A stretch of DNA of 56,168 nt from Microbacteriaceae bacterium. GTDB lineage: Bacteria; Actinomycetota; Actinomycetes; Actinomycetales; Microbacteriaceae. Each line of letters opens with the position of its first letter. The stretch's first letter is position 1. The translations under genes were made by a program, and so were the position numbers. The DNA is taken from NCBI GenBank assembly GCA_025464995.1, contig JAODMO010000040.1, positions 1 through 56,168 on the forward strand. Direction: 5' to 3'. The notes under the pieces are model-generated. The model had not been told where the DNA came from. It saw only the letters and a program-made list of their open reading frames with translations, and ran no database searches. Below, in pieces: positions 54,281 to 56,168 of the stretch.

Positions 54281-55432
54281 CTACTTCGAGAAGGCGGACG
54301 ACAGTGGCGCTGGAGCATCCTCGTGGTACACGGACTTCCAGGAATCCAGCAGAGTCGCGTGGCTGACCTGAACGGGCTGGCTTGCGACGAATACCGGAAG
54401 CCCCGTCTTTCCGAGAACCGCGGCGGCACCGAGGCGTGCCTCTGCTCCCCCTTCCGAGAAGGAGTCGACCGCGGAGAGACCCGTGATGAATTCCTTCTTC
54501 CCCATGGAAACTGCCACATTCTGACCGAAACCGATGGTCGTGACTTTGAGGTCTTGTCGTCCTGCAGCCCGAGCTGCCGCCATGATTCCTTCAGCTGGCA
54601 AGTCCCAGACGCCCCACGCGCCCGCGAGGTTCGGGTGCTTGGTCAGGAGGGCGTTTGTGGCCGCCTGCGCGTCTCCGGCGAAGTCCGGCCCGACGACACC
54701 CTGTTCGAAGACCGTGATTTCCGGGAACTCTTTCAGCGCTTGAAGGACTCCGAGGTAGCTCTGTTTCGTCGTGAAGTTGTCTGCGTCGTGGAAGATGACC
54801 CCCACTTCGCCCTTACCGCCAATGGCCTGAGCGAGCTGATAGCCGGAGACGAGCCCCCCACTAAACCGGTCGTCCGACACCATCGAGACATAGTCCTTGC
54901 CACCCACGAAGCCTTTCGGTACCAACGTGGAGAACACCAGCTTGACGCCGGCGTCTGTTGCCTTCCGGTAGGCGTCCGCCATGGCAACGGCATCGGTAGG
55001 CAGTGAAACGATGAAGTCCGGCTTGGCCGCCATAAGCGTCTCGATCTGGGTCGACTGCTTGGCCGGGTCGTTTTCGGCGTCGGTTACGCCGACCAGCTTG
55101 ATTCCCAGCTTCTCGAATTCTGCCTTCAGGCCAGCCACGAGCTGAACCGACCACGCGTCACTCATGCTGTGCATCGCCACGCCAGCCTTGAGCTTGAGCG
55201 CCTGGATCTGGGTGATCTCATCATCCGACAGCTCAGTCTCGTCGAACGACGACGGCTTGACGCCATTCGGGTCGGTCCCTTGGACAGTGCCCTTGAGCGC
55301 TTTCAACGCCGTCTCGACTTTGGCAGACACTGCGGGATCTTCACTGGAGCTGCTGTGGGTAACCGTGGCGCAGCCAGTCGACATAACCGCTATCGCAACC
55401 GCAAGTACCGCGAACCGAAAGGTTCTTTTCAT
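54281..55432 (-). CDS. Sugar ABC transporter substrate-binding lipoprotein, paralogue 2
   Basis: 383 residues. Signal peptide MKRTFRFAVLAVAIAVMSTG with lipobox STGC at about 18-21. Same fold and phrase order as paralogue 1: AMHSMSDAWSVQLVAGLKAE, GVTDAENDPAKQSTQIETL, PDFIVSLPTDA, DYVSMVSDDRFSGG, GPDFAGDAQ, WGVWDLPAEGIMAAARAAG. Differences fall around the ligand cleft (GGNDW in paralogue 1 versus MSDAW here), which suggests a changed ligand. ATG 55432 with GGAGAC upstream. It lacks its own permease or ATPase in the window; the esterase follows on the same strand. Confidence 0.9.
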   Translation of the reverse strand: MKRTFRFAVLAVAIAVMSTGCATVTHSSSSEDPAVSAKVETALKALKGTVQGTDPNGVKPSSFDETELSDDEITQIQALKLKAGVAMHSMSDAWSVQLVAGLKAEFEKLGIKLVGVTDAENDPAKQSTQIETLMAAKPDFIVSLPTDAVAMADAYRKATDAGVKLVFSTLVPKGFVGGKDYVSMVSDDRFSGGLVSGYQLAQAIGGKGEVGVIFHDADNFTTKQSYLGVLQALKEFPEITVFEQGVVGPDFAGDAQAATNALLTKHPNLAGAWGVWDLPAEGIMAAARAAGRQDLKVTTIGFGQNVAVSMGKKEFITGLSAVDSFSEGGAEARLGAAAVLGKTGLPVFVASQPVQVSHATLLDSWKSVYHEDAPAPLSSAFSK

Positions 55433-55514
55433 GGGTGAGTCTCCTTTGACTGGTTTTAGGGGTCTGAATCGTGAGATCGCACATTCAGCATTCGCCCGCA
55501 CTCCATATATATCA

Positions 55515-55563
55515 GACTTATAGCTATTAACGTTCGAAAGTGGTTGATTTTCATCAGAACCAC
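55515..55563. promoter_or_regulatory. Promoter/operator region of binding protein 2
   Basis: On the minus strand TATAAGTC (55515-55522) is a -10 candidate about 83 bases before the gene, shared with paralogue 1. Just upstream, GTGGTT (55540-55545) and AACCAC (55558-55563) form a perfect inverted repeat with an inner GAT/ATC pairing, giving a hairpin with a 2-base bulge. Half-sites resemble TGGTTT/AAACCA at 53103-53115. Confidence 0.4.
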
Positions 55564-56051
55564 ATTGATCCATGTCATTTCTCGTGTTTCGTGTCCGATT
55601 CAGATGTCGGAAAAGGCGACAAAAGGAGACGGGCGCTGCGGCGTGGCGCCAGATCCCCAGACTGGCAACATCGGTTGTGGCGAGCACGATGGGCGAAGGT
55701 GTGCACGACGATCCCGGACAATCGGGAGGAACCGAGATCGGCCTCAGTGCCTCGGACGACGGGACCGGCTGAGCGGGTGCCTGAGGCTAAAAGAGAAGAC
55801 GTCGTGATGGGTCAGGTTCTAGCCCTGATTCAGTCGTTGCTGAATGTCTCCGAAAACCCGCGGATTTGCCTTGTGTTTAGAGGAAACCAGGCGATTCGCT
55901 GCGTCCAATCGCGGGTCATCGTTTTGGGTCAAGTAGAGGTGATTCAGATGGGTGAATGATGACCTTCTGAACCCGCTTTGAGCGGCCCACGAGCCCTTCA
56001 ACCTCTCCCCCTATGTGCGCATGTGATCGAGCGTCGAAGGCAAGCGAAGAG
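55564..56051. other. Gene-free stretch of about 490 bases
   Basis: Open frames on both strands here are short and show no consistent codon bias, and none matches a family. The stretch is less GC-rich than the flanks. It separates the sugar island from the next plus-strand gene and may mark the island boundary. Confidence 0.4.
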
Positions 56052-56168
56052 ATGAGGCCACTTCGATACTCGATCAACGTCACGCTCGACGGCTGCTGCC
56101 ATCACGAGGCAGGACTCCCCCCGGACGAGGAGTCGATGCGCTACTGGACCGGCCAGTTGGAACGAGCC
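56052..56168 (+). CDS. RibD C-terminal/DHFR-like protein, 5' end only
   Basis: 39 codons before the window ends: MRPLRYSINVTLDGCCHHEA, then LPPDEESMRYWTGQLERA. This matches the opening of the small RibD_C/dihydrofolate-reductase-fold family (MRKLxYxxxVTLDGxxDH...DEELHRxxxxxLxRADALLxG), NADPH-dependent reductases of mostly unknown substrate. GAAGAG lies just before the ATG. The second Cys/His pair (CCHH) differs from the usual single residue. The gene continues beyond the window. Confidence 0.75.
   Translation, partial: MRPLRYSINVTLDGCCHHEAGLPPDEESMRYWTGQLERA

Noticed and set aside
55540..55959. 139-codon ORF after the sugar island
   Set aside because: No codon bias, no ribosome site and no family; left as gene-free sequence.

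Overview
The window comes from a high-GC actinobacterium, most likely of the Microbacteriaceae type. This is inferred from strong third-position GC bias, a remnant of a DUF222/13E12-type HNH protein, SufS/SufU and corynebacterial-style MetY and PatB thiol enzymes, an actinobacterial TIGR02569-type kinase-like protein, and at least seven genes whose start codon lies 6-7 bases after a TANNNT -10 hexamer (leaderless promoters). No rRNA, tRNA, CRISPR array or intact insertion sequence was seen.

Layout. (1) 1-6.9 kb: HNH remnant, small lipoprotein, sufU-sufS, metY-patB, and a membrane-anchored D-Ala-D-Ala carboxypeptidase. (2) 7.0-16.7 kb: a cell-wall sugar salvage operon on the minus strand. The order is peptide-type binding protein, two permeases, MurQ etherase, AnmK kinase, an unknown 83-residue protein, a penicillin-binding-fold serine hydrolase and a fused double ATPase. 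Six successive junctions overlap by 4 bases. A MurR/RpiR-type regulator is divergent. (3) 16.7-25 kb: HhH-GPD repair protein, DEAD-box helicase with DbpA-like tail, flavin monooxygenase, 5'-3' exonuclease, quinone oxidoreductase, membrane dipeptidase, with several decayed genes between them (DUF1801, AraC/GyrI, effector-binding domain). (4) 25-30.5 kb: a second complete peptide/nickel-type ABC importer. (5) 30.6-37 kb: kinase-like protein, aldo/keto reductase, and an acetamidase/formamidase - amino-acid permease - proline iminopeptidase set facing a GntR/FadR-type regulator, then a TfoX-N protein. (6) 37-44 kb: histidine kinase/response regulator, PepSY protein, a broken response regulator, alpha/beta hydrolase with a broken ArsR gene, an unknown 405-residue protein, and a PLP decarboxylase. 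(7) 44.6-55.5 kb: a sugar catabolic island with one ribose-type ATPase and permease but two paralogous binding proteins, two Gfo/Idh/MocA dehydrogenases, a TIM-barrel isomerase, a hormone-sensitive-lipase-like esterase and a ROK regulator. The window ends in the start of a RibD-C/DHFR-like gene.

The two most informative systems are the muropeptide operon, where transport, amide cleavage, kinase and etherase are translationally chained, and the sugar island, whose oxidation-isomerisation-oxidation gene set resembles levoglucosan or keto-sugar pathways. All functional statements rest on reading the sequence and family knowledge; no database search was run.
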